Part shown: in pieces, positions 53,401 to 61,021 of the stretch
How positions within the stretch are numbered: position 1 is the first letter of the stretch
How the letters are laid out: each line of letters starts with the position of its first letter
Origin: CAVVEQ01 sp963806635
GTDB lineage: Bacteria; Chloroflexota; Anaerolineae; Anaerolineales; Anaerolineaceae
Direction of reading: 5' to 3'
Assembly (NCBI GenBank): GCA_963806635.1
Contig: CAWDZA010000015.1
Coordinates: forward strand, 1,054,001-1,118,000
Length of the DNA stretch: 64,000 bases
Made by a program: the position numbers and the translations under genes
Notes under the pieces: generated by a model
What the model saw: only the letters and a program-made list of their open reading frames with translations
What the model was told of the DNA's origin: nothing
The model's database searches: none

Positions 53401-53855
53401 ACTTGACCAGTTTTTATCGTGCGCGTACTGGTCAGAAAATCCCTTCTTGGCAGCGTGCGGGTCATCAATCCCCGTACGGTGGTGAGAATGATCGGCGCTG
53501 CCTTTTCGGATTCTCTACCCGGCAAATGGAAGCCAGCCAAACCAGCCAGCGCGCGGAGTCTCTCCCGCCGGGTGGTGCTGCCCCACGCAGCTCGCTCATA
53601 GAAGAGGGGTGTCGGCTCGGGAAAGGTGAGTAAATTTCCCTGCGGCCACCAGAAGCCCAGTTCGTCCAGGGCAATATTCAATAGATCCGCTCTGGGAAGG
53701 ACAAACACGATCGGTTTGCACAGGTCCTGCGCAAGGGCTGCTAGTAACGGATACCGCGCTGAACGCGTCAGATTCAGCGGATCAGGAGAGCGCTTGTTTT
53801 CCAGCGAATCGCGCAGGTCGAGATACCCCGGATGAGCCTTAATCCCCGCCAGCAT
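50472..53855 (-). CDS. mfd: Transcription-repair coupling factor
   Basis: Translocase that removes RNA polymerase stalled at lesions and recruits UvrA. 1127 residues, full length: UvrB-homology module in the first third, an RNA polymerase-interacting Tudor-like domain (WVVHVDNGIGRF), helicase Walker A CGDVGYGKTE near residue 605, DEEQRFG and the C-terminal TRCF domain. It begins two bases after the pth stop, so the two are probably co-transcribed with the Ig-like gene. Confidence 0.97.
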   Translation of the reverse strand: MLAGIKAHPGYLDLRDSLENKRSPDPLNLTRSARYPLLAALAQDLCKPIVFVLPRADLLNIALDELGFWWPQGNLLTFPEPTPLFYERAAWGSTTRRERLRALAGLAGFHLPGRESEKAAPIILTTVRGLMTRTLPRRDFLTSTRTIKTGQVTQPEALIQQWVELGYEPSEVVVESGQFSRRGGILDIWTPAADAPCRLEFFGNEVDTLRKFDPSSQRTIEPLLSLQITPAREVLPGRRNPDAELPPETNEFYLPVIHPIQASLLDYLPSNGLIVFFDRELAKSAAGEIEEQAVHLREESIQEGLLDTDFPVPYLSWSEMEENFHHRTCLDLGFSAETEPSPLSQAFSLPPRFAGRLKHLVEHLDEITGQGDRFTVVSRQVARLRELWLEKNAVEGSAEITDFIEGSLTEGWIFSGDDGKRDHLFTDSEIFGWERPQPRAKTTQAAATPEDGYSDLKPGDWVVHVDNGIGRFTGLVRRNLEGSEREFLCVEFDGGDQLFVPIYQADRLNRYIGPDEGPPQPTRLGTAEWGGAKERVTEAVKQVAAELLALYAQRQVARGFAFSPDNTWQADLETSFPYIETVDQKRAIDEVKIDMESTRPMDRLLCGDVGYGKTEVALRAAFKAVNDGKQVAMLVPTTVLAQQHFDTFKERLAPFPVNVEMLSRFRTPREQEEIIISLALGDVDIVVGTHRLLQADIQFKDLGLIIIDEEQRFGVTHKEFFKRMRNEVDVLTLTATPIPRTLYQALTGVRDISVINTPPAERLPIITHIGPYSPKLVRQAVLRELERGGQVFFVHNRVQSIEAMCAHLNHLVPEARIGIAHGQMNEHELSTVMHEFTHGQVDILLCTSIIESGLDIPNANTLIVDRGDTFGLAQLYQLRGRVGRGAQRAYAYFFRHKRKMPTNEGQERLEVIAENTQLGAGYSIAMRDLEMRGAGDLLGTRQSGFIAAVGFHLYTRMLAQSVRQLRGAVALPGLIERTSAFREIRSFTSVDLPLSIGIPMEYISDQNLRLRIYRRIADTLSSEEVDSLEEEFLDRFGPLPVEVGNLLYYMRVKAKAESAGLATVTTEGDQVVFRYQQQAEGKVENVLPALDGLRSGKNSYWLSLKGREADWQELVMNSLEKISGIRI

Positions 53856-53857
53856 GG

Positions 53858-54496
53858 TCAGCCTTTTTCAACCAATCCATTGAACTTCGTCATGGCGCCT
53901 TCAATACCCTCCAGGGTAAACGCACGGACTGCATCCAACAAACGCTCAAAGACACGGGAGAGTAACACCTGCTCTTCCGGGAAAAAATCCTCCAGGACAT
54001 AATCCGCGGTTGGCATCCTGCCCGGCGGGCGACCAACCCCCAGCCTGGCGCGGGGGAATTGATTTGTCTCCAACCTTTCAATGATGGAAACCATGCCCTT
54101 CTGACCCCCGGCGCTGCCCCGCGCGCGGATGCGCAGCGTGCCCAGTGGCAAATCAATATCATCGTGGATCACCAGCAGGTGATCGATTTCCACTTTGTAA
54201 TACCGGAGCAGGGAGGAAACCGCGGTTCCTGATAAATTCATGTAAGTCTGCGGTTTAGCCAGGATCACCCGCCGGCTTTCTACAAGTCCGCTGCCGATGA
54301 TCGCCTTAGCCTGTACCTTTGTCATAGGAATCTTGAAATGCTCTGCCAACTGATCCACTGCCATAAATCCAATATTGTGACGATTGTGGCGATAATCCCT
54401 GCCAGGGTTACCCAACCCGGCGATCAGGAAGGGACCCTCCCAGATCTTTTTCTCTTCTGGCAAAATGGGCTCGGGCAGAACGTTATTGGTATCCAT
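53858..54496 (-). CDS. pth: Peptidyl-tRNA hydrolase
   Basis: Frees tRNA from dropped-off peptidyl-tRNA. 212 residues from the ATG at 54496, which has GAAGGTG five bases upstream; the GTG nine bases earlier lacks one. Catalytic His40 in NRHNIGF, GLGNPG at 27-32, the Asp in VIHDDIDLPLG and GGQKGMVSI. An extra N-terminal stretch of about 20 residues (VLPEPILPEEKK) precedes the usual start of the fold and is unusual for the family. Confidence 0.95.
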   Translation of the reverse strand: MDTNNVLPEPILPEEKKIWEGPFLIAGLGNPGRDYRHNRHNIGFMAVDQLAEHFKIPMTKVQAKAIIGSGLVESRRVILAKPQTYMNLSGTAVSSLLRYYKVEIDHLLVIHDDIDLPLGTLRIRARGSAGGQKGMVSIIERLETNQFPRARLGVGRPPGRMPTADYVLEDFFPEEQVLLSRVFERLLDAVRAFTLEGIEGAMTKFNGLVEKG

Positions 54497-54501
54497 GAAA
54501 T

Positions 54502-55119
54502 TCACCTTCGTTTATTCAACCAGCGCAATCCAAGATAAAGTCCGAGAATAAGAAATAAGCCCGCGGTTCCAACCAAACCTGCCCGCAGGCTGGCAAACAG
54601 GTCCTGTCTATTCACAGCAGCTGGGTTCCGGGGTAGCGGTGTGGATGTTCGCTCCAGCACCGGGTCGTAATTGCCCGATGGCGGGGCGATGGAAGCGCTC
54701 GCCGAAGGATTGTTTTGCCCTGCAGGCGAATAATTGCGCACCTGGATATCGTCCACCCCCGTCTCCACCTGGCTGCCATCTTTTCTTTGAACGACCACCC
54801 GGATCCGATAGGTGCCATCCGGAATAATGGTGGTATCCCAATTGACGATGATCTGATTATTCACGGGTTGGTTCTGCCTGCCCAGCGAGAACCAGGCGTC
54901 ATTCGAGTTGAATCCGAAAAAAACCTCGGAATAATCGAAGCCTTCAACCTCCGTGGATCCTGCGATGCCGACCACCCCTCGGACGGTATCCCCTGCCAGA
55001 GGTACGTCGATGCGCGGACCGGAGGCCGCAGCCTGAATGAAATGCACTGCAGGAATAAACATCATTAAAAGAAGCGCTTGCAGGGGTTTCAAAGCCATGG
55101 CAACCGATAAGTTTAACAT
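54502..55119 (-). CDS. Secreted Ig-like-domain protein with C-terminal membrane anchor
   Basis: A 205-residue protein with an N-terminal signal (QALLLMMFIPAVHFIQA), one Ig-like/FN3-like domain (PRIDVPLAGDTVRGVVGIAGST, GTYRIRVVVQ), a Ser/Pro-rich linker and a final membrane helix (LFLILGLYLGLRWL). The ATG at 55098 (MALKPLQ) gives a compact signal; the longer start at 55119 is possible. It precedes pth by five bases, an odd pairing. The function is unknown. Confidence 0.65.
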   Translation of the reverse strand: MLNLSVAMALKPLQALLLMMFIPAVHFIQAAASGPRIDVPLAGDTVRGVVGIAGSTEVEGFDYSEVFFGFNSNDAWFSLGRQNQPVNNQIIVNWDTTIIPDGTYRIRVVVQRKDGSQVETGVDDIQVRNYSPAGQNNPSASASIAPPSGNYDPVLERTSTPLPRNPAAVNRQDLFASLRAGLVGTAGLFLILGLYLGLRWLNKRR

Positions 55120-55246
55120 ATGCCGGAAAAAGGTGCAATTATATTCATTTTTTCATTCCCTCTAAGTTCGTAAACTTGTTTGATATATCAGTTTGTTGAA
55201 CTCCTTATACAGTATTGAATATCGCGAAACTGCCCTTGACGTTTGG

Positions 55247-55255
55247 TGTTATAAT
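55247..55255 (+). promoter_or_regulatory. Extended -10 promoter implying a leaderless mRNA (MCP-like coiled protein)
   Basis: TGTTATAAT (TGn plus TATAAT at 55250-55255) ends seven bases before the ATG at 55263. No proper -35 box. Confidence 0.55.
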
Positions 55256-55262
55256 TTTTTCT

Positions 55263-55712
55263 ATGACCGATCAAAATGCTTTGCCGGAAGCAGGTTTGGA
55301 AACAGCGGTTACAGAGCAATCTCCAGAAAAACGCTGGACCAATAAGACAATTTACTGGATAATCGGGATTTTTGCCGGGTTAATTGTGCTTTCCATCATC
55401 TCAGCGGTGGTGGTTTCACAACCAAATGTAGATTCCGGCAGGGTCAGGGATTTCTTTCTCATTATGATGGTACTCGTATCTTTCATTGTGAGTGTCTCCC
55501 TGGTGATTCTGCTAATCCAGGTGTCATTGCTGGTGAATCTGCTCAACAATGAGATCCGACCCGTTCTGGCCAACCTGATCGACTCAGTCAATGATCTGAA
55601 AGGCACAACCGCCTTTCTCAGTGAGAACCTGGTGGAACCGGTCATTAAGTTAAACGAGTATCTGGCCGGCTTGAAAAGGCTTATGGATATCCTTCGCCCG
55701 TTCAGGAAATGA
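55263..55712 (+). CDS. Small membrane protein with two helices (DUF948-like)
   Basis: A 149-residue protein: two membrane segments (IYWIIGIFAGLIVLSIISAVVV and the FLIMMVLVSFIVSVSLVILL region) followed by an amphipathic tail (EIRPVLANLIDSVNDLKGTTAFLSE), as in DUF948-type proteins that often sit beside YtxH proteins. An upstream in-frame ATG is ruled out by the -10 box. Its companion YtxH gene follows after 40 bases. Confidence 0.75.
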   Translation: MTDQNALPEAGLETAVTEQSPEKRWTNKTIYWIIGIFAGLIVLSIISAVVVSQPNVDSGRVRDFFLIMMVLVSFIVSVSLVILLIQVSLLVNLLNNEIRPVLANLIDSVNDLKGTTAFLSENLVEPVIKLNEYLAGLKRLMDILRPFRK

Positions 55713-55752
55713 TCCTGGCGGGGTATCAATATCAACCGAAAGGAGAATTAAA

Positions 55753-56082
55753 ATGTCTGACCGTGATGATTTTGGTGCGTTTTTGATTGGTTTTGTAGTT
55801 GGTGGTGTTGCTGGTGCTGTTACAGCGCTCCTGCTTGCCCCCCAATCCGGAGAGGAAACCCGGGCTATGATCAAAGATCGCGCGATCGAACTGCGTGATA
55901 AGACCGTGGAAACCTACGAGGATGTGAGCGCTCGTGCGGAAGCTGCTGCTGATGAAGCCGTCAAACGAGCCGATGCCCTTTTGAAGCAGGCAAAAGCTAC
56001 CGCCGCCCAACTAAAAAGCTCGGATACCGTCGTCATCGAATCGGAGCCCAAAAAAGCTCCGAAACCTGCGGCGAAATCCTAA
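55753..56082 (+). CDS. YtxH-domain protein
   Basis: A 109-residue protein with one N-terminal Gly-rich membrane helix (FLIGFVVGGVAGAVTALLLAP) and the QSGEETRAMIKDRA YtxH signature, then a long Ala/Glu/Lys coiled tail (residues 40-95). GAAAGGAG precedes the ATG. YtxH proteins are widely induced by stress, and their function is unresolved. Confidence 0.87.
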   Translation: MSDRDDFGAFLIGFVVGGVAGAVTALLLAPQSGEETRAMIKDRAIELRDKTVETYEDVSARAEAAADEAVKRADALLKQAKATAAQLKSSDTVVIESEPKKAPKPAAKS

Positions 56083-56098
56083 GCAAAATTTTCTTAGT

Positions 56099-56129
56099 AA
56101 AAGAGCTGGCATCCTCTGCCAGCTCTTTT
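56099..56129. terminator. Bidirectional Rho-independent terminator
   Basis: AAAAGAGCTGGC (56099-56110), seven-base loop, GCCAGCTCTTTT (56118-56129): a 12-pair stem with A on one side and T on the other, serving both ytxH (plus) and the NAD(P)HX gene (minus). Confidence 0.9.
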
Positions 56130-56132
56130 CCG

Positions 56133-57737
56133 TTAACGAATATTTGCCAGGACTTCCCCGATGCAATTAATCACATCGGTTGCCATAACTGCGGCTTCAT
56201 CGCCCGCCACCTCCACGGCAGCCAGGCCTGCCTGAGCGTGAAGCCAGGCACCGCAAAGGGCTGCCTCCGTGGCGCCCAACCCCTGCGCCCGCAGTCCGGT
56301 GATCATCCCGGAAAGCACATCCCCGCTGCCAGCCTTTGCCAAAGCAGATGTCGCAACCGGGATGATAAATATCCTGCCCGTTGGATCCGCAATCAACGTT
56401 TGCGCGCCTTTGAGCACAATCACCTGGTTCCACGCTTTGGCGAATTTTCTGACGGTTTCGCTGCGGTTGGATTGAATCGCATCCACACTGAGCCCTGTGA
56501 GCATGGACATCTCCCCGGGATGTGGCGTCAGGATGCAACCAGCGGGAAGGTCTTTTTCCCACCCATCCGCTTTGGATAATAGGTTCAACCCATCGGCATC
56601 GATCACCAACTGCGGCAATGCTGCAGATGCGGCTGTTCCGTTGCCATCTGCCTCGAGGAACCCAATTTTGCCCTTTCTGCCGGAATCGACTTTTGTAAGT
56701 GCCAATTCACGCAGGAATTCTCCAGTGGTCTCCTCACGCCCCCAGCCCGGACCGAGGAGCAGCGAGGTCACTTTTGCCAGGTTATCACGAACAACACCCG
56801 CTGCGCCGCTGTGGATCACACCCTGTTCGTGCGGGAGCATCAACCAGGTTACCTCGGGAAGTTGCCCGGCAAGTACCTGGTAAAGAGGTCCGGGAATTGC
56901 CAGACGCACAAGGCCAGTGCCCACCTGGTAAGCAGCCCTGGCTGCCAGCAGCGCTGCGCCGGTGAAATTGATCGAACCTGCCACGATCATCGCGGTCCCA
57001 AAGGTTCCCTTGTGCGCCTGCGGGTCCCGCCTCGGGAGCATCCCGCTCACCATTTCGGCGTCCACAACTTCCGTCTGTAACGAGTTCCACGTCTGTTGCC
57101 GATTGGAGAATTTCAGGTCGACTACTTCCAAATCCCCTGCCAGCGAAAACGCTGGAAACCGCAAGAGTCCTTCTTTTACCGCGCCCATGCACAGGGTGAT
57201 ATCTGCCGGGATCGTCTCCGGCGCTGCTTCACCGGTTTCCATATCCACGCCGGAAGGGCAATCCACAGCGATGACAGGCATCATCTCCGCCACGGGTTTG
57301 ATCGCAGCCAGAAATTCAGCGGTTTCGCCCTTAAGCGGCAGTTTGATCCCTGCCCCAAGCACGCCATCCAGCAGAAGATCGCAATCAGCCAGGATTTCAA
57401 AAAGCTGCCCGGCCTGCCTGGGATCGTATGTGTGAATATCACCCCCTTTTTCCTGCAGGCGTTTGACCAGGGGATCATTTTCCGCCCTCGGCCGCGCAAG
57501 GATCGCATGGGTTTTCCACCCGTTCCCGGCCAGCTCAGTCAGGGCCACCAGCGCATCACCGCCATTATTGCCCATACCCACCAGGGCGGCGATGACTTCT
57601 TCACCATCCGAAAAAGCGAATTGAATAAACTCGGCGATGCCTTTGCCAGCCCTGTCCATCAATTTTTCCACGCTGGTTCCGGACTTAACCGCTTCTAGTT
57701 CAATCGTGCGCATTTGTTCCAAAGTGACAAGTTTCAT
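56133..57737 (-). CDS. nnr: Bifunctional NAD(P)HX epimerase and dehydratase
   Basis: Repairs hydrated NAD(P)H. The N-terminal half (to about residue 215) is the epimerase (MDRAGKGIAEF, MGNNGGDALV, VDCPSGV), and the C-terminal half is an ADP/ATP-dependent dehydratase with GPGWGRE and the catalytic AGSGDVLSGM. 534 residues from the ATG at 57737, which has TTGAGG upstream and follows a TATAAT at about 57774. An ATG 33 bases earlier is in frame but less likely. Confidence 0.95.
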   Translation of the reverse strand: MKLVTLEQMRTIELEAVKSGTSVEKLMDRAGKGIAEFIQFAFSDGEEVIAALVGMGNNGGDALVALTELAGNGWKTHAILARPRAENDPLVKRLQEKGGDIHTYDPRQAGQLFEILADCDLLLDGVLGAGIKLPLKGETAEFLAAIKPVAEMMPVIAVDCPSGVDMETGEAAPETIPADITLCMGAVKEGLLRFPAFSLAGDLEVVDLKFSNRQQTWNSLQTEVVDAEMVSGMLPRRDPQAHKGTFGTAMIVAGSINFTGAALLAARAAYQVGTGLVRLAIPGPLYQVLAGQLPEVTWLMLPHEQGVIHSGAAGVVRDNLAKVTSLLLGPGWGREETTGEFLRELALTKVDSGRKGKIGFLEADGNGTAASAALPQLVIDADGLNLLSKADGWEKDLPAGCILTPHPGEMSMLTGLSVDAIQSNRSETVRKFAKAWNQVIVLKGAQTLIADPTGRIFIIPVATSALAKAGSGDVLSGMITGLRAQGLGATEAALCGAWLHAQAGLAAVEVAGDEAAVMATDVINCIGEVLANIR

Positions 57738-57794
57738 ATTTGCCTCAACCGTATAGGATTTCCCGGTCAAATTATAACCTCAGGATTTTCGCGC

Positions 57795-57803
57795 TGGTAT
57801 AAT
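57795..57803 (+). promoter_or_regulatory. Extended -10 promoter implying a leaderless mRNA (spermidine synthase-like gene)
   Basis: TGGTATAAT, with TATAAT at 57798-57803, ends six bases before the ATG at 57810, so the transcript would begin at the start codon. No clear -35. Confidence 0.6.
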
Positions 57804-57809
57804 GACCGG

Positions 57810-59369
57810 ATGAAAAAACTGCTCTACACCGCGGTTTTTTTTGCCGGTATGACCAGCCTGGCGGTGGAATTCTGCGCATCCCGTCTGCTTGGGAATTACT
57901 TCGGCACCAGCAACCTTGTCTGGGCTAGTATCATTGGCCTGATACTCATTTACCTTACCTTGGGGTATTTCATCGGCGGCGCCTGGGCTGACCGTTCCCC
58001 AAAATTTAAAACATTCTTTTCTATTTTGGTCTGGTCTGGTTTCAGTGTCGGGTTGATTCCTCTCATCGCACGGCCCATCCTTCGGTTCTCAGCCGACGCC
58101 TTCGAAAACCTCCAGTTCGGGGTTCTGGTGGGTTCCTTCGTGGGGGTGATGATCCTGTTCAGTATCCCGGTGACGCTGCTTGGAACTGCTTCTCCGTTCG
58201 CAATTCGCCTTGGGATCAAGGACGCCTCGGAAGCCGGCGGGCTCTCCGGTAGGATCTATGCCACCTCTACACTCGGAGCTTTCATCGGGACCTTCCTGCC
58301 CGTTCTGGTGCTCATCCCTACCATCGGCACATACCGTACCTTCCTGGTCTTCAGCTTGATGTTGGTCCTGCTTTCGATCTTTGGTTTATGGCGCACGGAG
58401 GGAAAAAGGACCGCCCTGATCTACATCTGGATGCCCATCCTGCTGGTGATCCTACTGATCCTAGGAGTACGCGGTTTTGATAAAAGCACCCCGGGCTTGA
58501 TCTACGAAGCCGAATCCACCTACAACTACATCCAGGTGCAGGAAAAAGATGGCTACCGGTTGCTTCGATTGAACGACGGGCAGGGAGTGCATTCCGCCTG
58601 GCATCCCACCGAAATGTTCTTTGGCGGTCCCTGGGAAATGGTTCTGGCTGCTCCATTCTTTAATTCTCCGGGGGTTGATCCCAACGAGATAAAGAGCATG
58701 GCCATCGTAGGCCTGGCTGCTGGAACAACCGCCCGCCAGGCGGCTGCTGTTTTTCCCAATATTCTCATCGATGGCTACGAGATAGATCCAAAGATAATTG
58801 AGGTTGGAAAGAAATATTTCGGAATGGATATTCCCCAGTTAACCGCCATCGCCCAGGATGGGCGCGTGGGGATGGCGGAGAGCAGCAAGATGTACCAGGT
58901 CATTTCTGTGGATGCCTACCGCCCCCCGTATATTCCAGCCCACTTAACTACGCGCGAGTTCTTTCAATCTATTTCCGATCATCTCACCCCGGATGGTACC
59001 ATGGTGATCAATGTGGGACGCGCGCCTGAGGATCGCCGCCTGGTGGATGCGCTCTACAGCACAATCGCCCAGGTGTTTCCCTCCATCTATGTTGTTGATC
59101 TTCCGCTTTCATTTAATACATTGATCTATGCCACCAAATCCCGCACCACCGTATCAAACCTGGCGGCGAATATTGATTTGTTGGAACAGGGTGGAAATGC
59201 GCCCACGCTTCTCCGGCAAGCCCTGTATATCGCCTTCAAGAACCTGCAGCCTTCTCCGCAGGTGAACGCCGGGTTGGTTTTCACCGATGACCGCTCGCCG
59301 GTTGAATGGATCACCAATAGCATGATCGTGAAGTTTATCGTTTCAGGCCAGACGGAGCTGCTTCAATGA
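57810..59369 (+). CDS. Membrane-bound spermidine synthase-like protein
   Basis: A 519-residue fusion: six or seven N-terminal membrane helices (about residues 1-215) followed by a spermidine-synthase-like Rossmann domain (MAIVGLAAGTTARQAA, DGYEIDPKIIEVGKKYFGM quoted in part, VISVDAYRPPYIP). The motif GGGDG of true synthases has become GLAAGT, so polyamine transfer is uncertain. I start at 57810 since it is set by the -10 element and gives MKKLLYTAVFFAG. It is coupled to the next gene through an ATGA overlap. Confidence 0.85.
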   Translation: MKKLLYTAVFFAGMTSLAVEFCASRLLGNYFGTSNLVWASIIGLILIYLTLGYFIGGAWADRSPKFKTFFSILVWSGFSVGLIPLIARPILRFSADAFENLQFGVLVGSFVGVMILFSIPVTLLGTASPFAIRLGIKDASEAGGLSGRIYATSTLGAFIGTFLPVLVLIPTIGTYRTFLVFSLMLVLLSIFGLWRTEGKRTALIYIWMPILLVILLILGVRGFDKSTPGLIYEAESTYNYIQVQEKDGYRLLRLNDGQGVHSAWHPTEMFFGGPWEMVLAAPFFNSPGVDPNEIKSMAIVGLAAGTTARQAAAVFPNILIDGYEIDPKIIEVGKKYFGMDIPQLTAIAQDGRVGMAESSKMYQVISVDAYRPPYIPAHLTTREFFQSISDHLTPDGTMVINVGRAPEDRRLVDALYSTIAQVFPSIYVVDLPLSFNTLIYATKSRTTVSNLAANIDLLEQGGNAPTLLRQALYIAFKNLQPSPQVNAGLVFTDDRSPVEWITNSMIVKFIVSGQTELLQ

Positions 59370-60043
59370 AATTTCTCAGGATCGTCACCCGCATCACGGT
59401 CATCATCCTTGTCCCGGTTTTTCTGCTGATGACATCCATCCGCGTTCTGATCAACCCGGATTATCCGCTGGTGGAATATCGCATGCCCGCCTTCCCCGCG
59501 GATCCGTTCGGTTTCAATCCAGCGGAGCGGTTGAAATTCGCTCAAACATCAATCGAATACCTCCTGAATAGCGAAAAGGTTTCCTTTTTGGGAGATCTGA
59601 AAATGGCTGATGGATCGCCTCTTTATAATGAGCGCGAACTGAGCCACATGCTGGATGTGAAGAACCTGGTACAAGCAATGATCCGTGCCTGGTGGATCAT
59701 TCTGATCGTGTTGCTGCTCCTGGGGGTGCTCGCATGGCGGACGCGGGGGCTTGCTGATTATTTTCGAGCCTTCATCTGGGGAGGCTTTGCGACGCTGGGC
59801 CTGGTGGCATTGATGGTGCTATCCACCTTCCTGGATTTCAGCGCACTCTTCACCGGCTTTCACCGCATCTTTTTCACCGGCGATACCTGGCTCTTCTACA
59901 CCTCCGATTCGCTCATCCGCCTTTTCCCCGAGCGCTTTTGGTCAGATGCTTTTCTTTACATTGGGATATTCACCATCGCCGGCGCCCTGATCGCCATCTT
60001 TGGCGGTCGGGCGATTGCCAGACGTTTGGAAAAGCGCACATAA
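59366..60043 (+). CDS. DUF1461/TIGR01906-family membrane protein
   Basis: A 225-residue integral membrane protein with an N-terminal helix, an extracellular segment with NSEKVSFLGDL and ELSHMLDVKNLV, then three C-terminal helices. The YNERELSHM and DVK blocks mark the TIGR01906 family, function unknown. Coupled to the spermidine-synthase-like gene by a four-base overlap, so the two may work together. Confidence 0.85.
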   Translation: MKFLRIVTRITVIILVPVFLLMTSIRVLINPDYPLVEYRMPAFPADPFGFNPAERLKFAQTSIEYLLNSEKVSFLGDLKMADGSPLYNERELSHMLDVKNLVQAMIRAWWIILIVLLLLGVLAWRTRGLADYFRAFIWGGFATLGLVALMVLSTFLDFSALFTGFHRIFFTGDTWLFYTSDSLIRLFPERFWSDAFLYIGIFTIAGALIAIFGGRAIARRLEKRT

Positions 60044-60135
60044 GCCGGGAACGATTTTCTCTATAATTTCTTTGGCTAAAAATCTTCCGCGCGTAGGGCG
60101 GCTACGGTTTTCATTCCACCATCAACCAGCCCATT

Positions 60136-60167
60136 AAAAAGATTGGCGGGTGCCGGGCACCCGCCAA
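60136..60167 (-). terminator. Rho-independent terminator of gpmA
   Basis: Minus-strand stem TTGGCGGGTGC with GCACCCGCCAA (60043-based pairing: 60143-60153 with 60157-60167), three-base loop, then TCTTTTT. It lies 20 bases past the gpmA stop. Confidence 0.87.
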
Positions 60168-60190
60168 TTATCATAAGTTCTAGGAGTATC

Positions 60191-60938
60191 TTACTTCGCT
60201 TTGCCCTGGTTCTTGACCGCTTCCATGGCTTTGGCGACTGCTTCTTCATTTCCCAAATAATAATGTTTGATCGGTTTGAGGTCGGAATCCAGTTCGTAAA
60301 CCAGCGGGATTCCGGTGGGGATGTTCAAGCCGACGATCTCATCTTCGGGGACGGCATCCAGATATTTCACCAGCGCCCGCAAGGAATTGCCATGCGCCGC
60401 GATTAACACCCGTTTGCCCCCCTTCACCGATGGCACGATGGTTTCATGCCAGTAGGGTAAAAATCGTTCCACGGTATCCTTCAAGCACTCGCAGGTAGGC
60501 AGCTCGTTTTCAGTTAACCCCGCGTATCGGGGATCCTTACCCGGGTAGCGCTCATCGGTTTTCTCCAGGGCCGGCGGGCGGGTATCGTAGCTCCGCCGCC
60601 AGATGTGCACCTGCTCTTCGCCGAATTTCGCGGCCATTTCGGCTTTATTCAAGCCCTGCAGCGCGCCGTAGTGGCGTTCGTTGAGCCGCCAGGAGTTGAT
60701 CACTGGCAGGTACATGCGGTCCATCTCGTCCAGGGCGATCCAGAGCGTGCGGATAGCCCGCTTCAGATACGGAGGTATAGCACAGGTCAAAATCGTACCC
60801 GCCCTCCTTCAGCGCTTTTCCAGCCTGGTGCGCTTCGGTCAATCCCTTCTCGGAAAGATCAACATCCGTCCAACCGGTGAAACGATTTTCCATATTCCAT
60901 GTGCTTTCCCCATGGCGCAGCAAAACAACTTTGTACAT
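60191..60938 (-). CDS. gpmA: Phosphoglycerate mutase (2,3-BPG-dependent), broken by one inserted base
   Basis: Interconverts 3- and 2-phosphoglycerate in glycolysis. The first part (ATG at 60938, GGAGG six bases before) reads VVLLRHGESTWNMENRFTGW to CYTSV and then shifts; the second part resumes at LKRAIRTLW and continues through NERHYGALQG, RRSYDTRPP, GESLRD-like LIAAHGNSLRAL. One extra T near 60769 (GTATCTGAAG for GTACTGAAG) explains it, and 748 bases is one over a whole codon count (248 residues). The catalytic His9 and His in AAHGNS are intact. Confidence 0.92.
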
Positions 60939-61021
60939 ATTCATCCTCCATCCAGGACATATATATTTCGCAGCGCAAGTTCGCACTTGCGCTGCGTGTC
61001 AGACAATAACTTCAATTCCCG

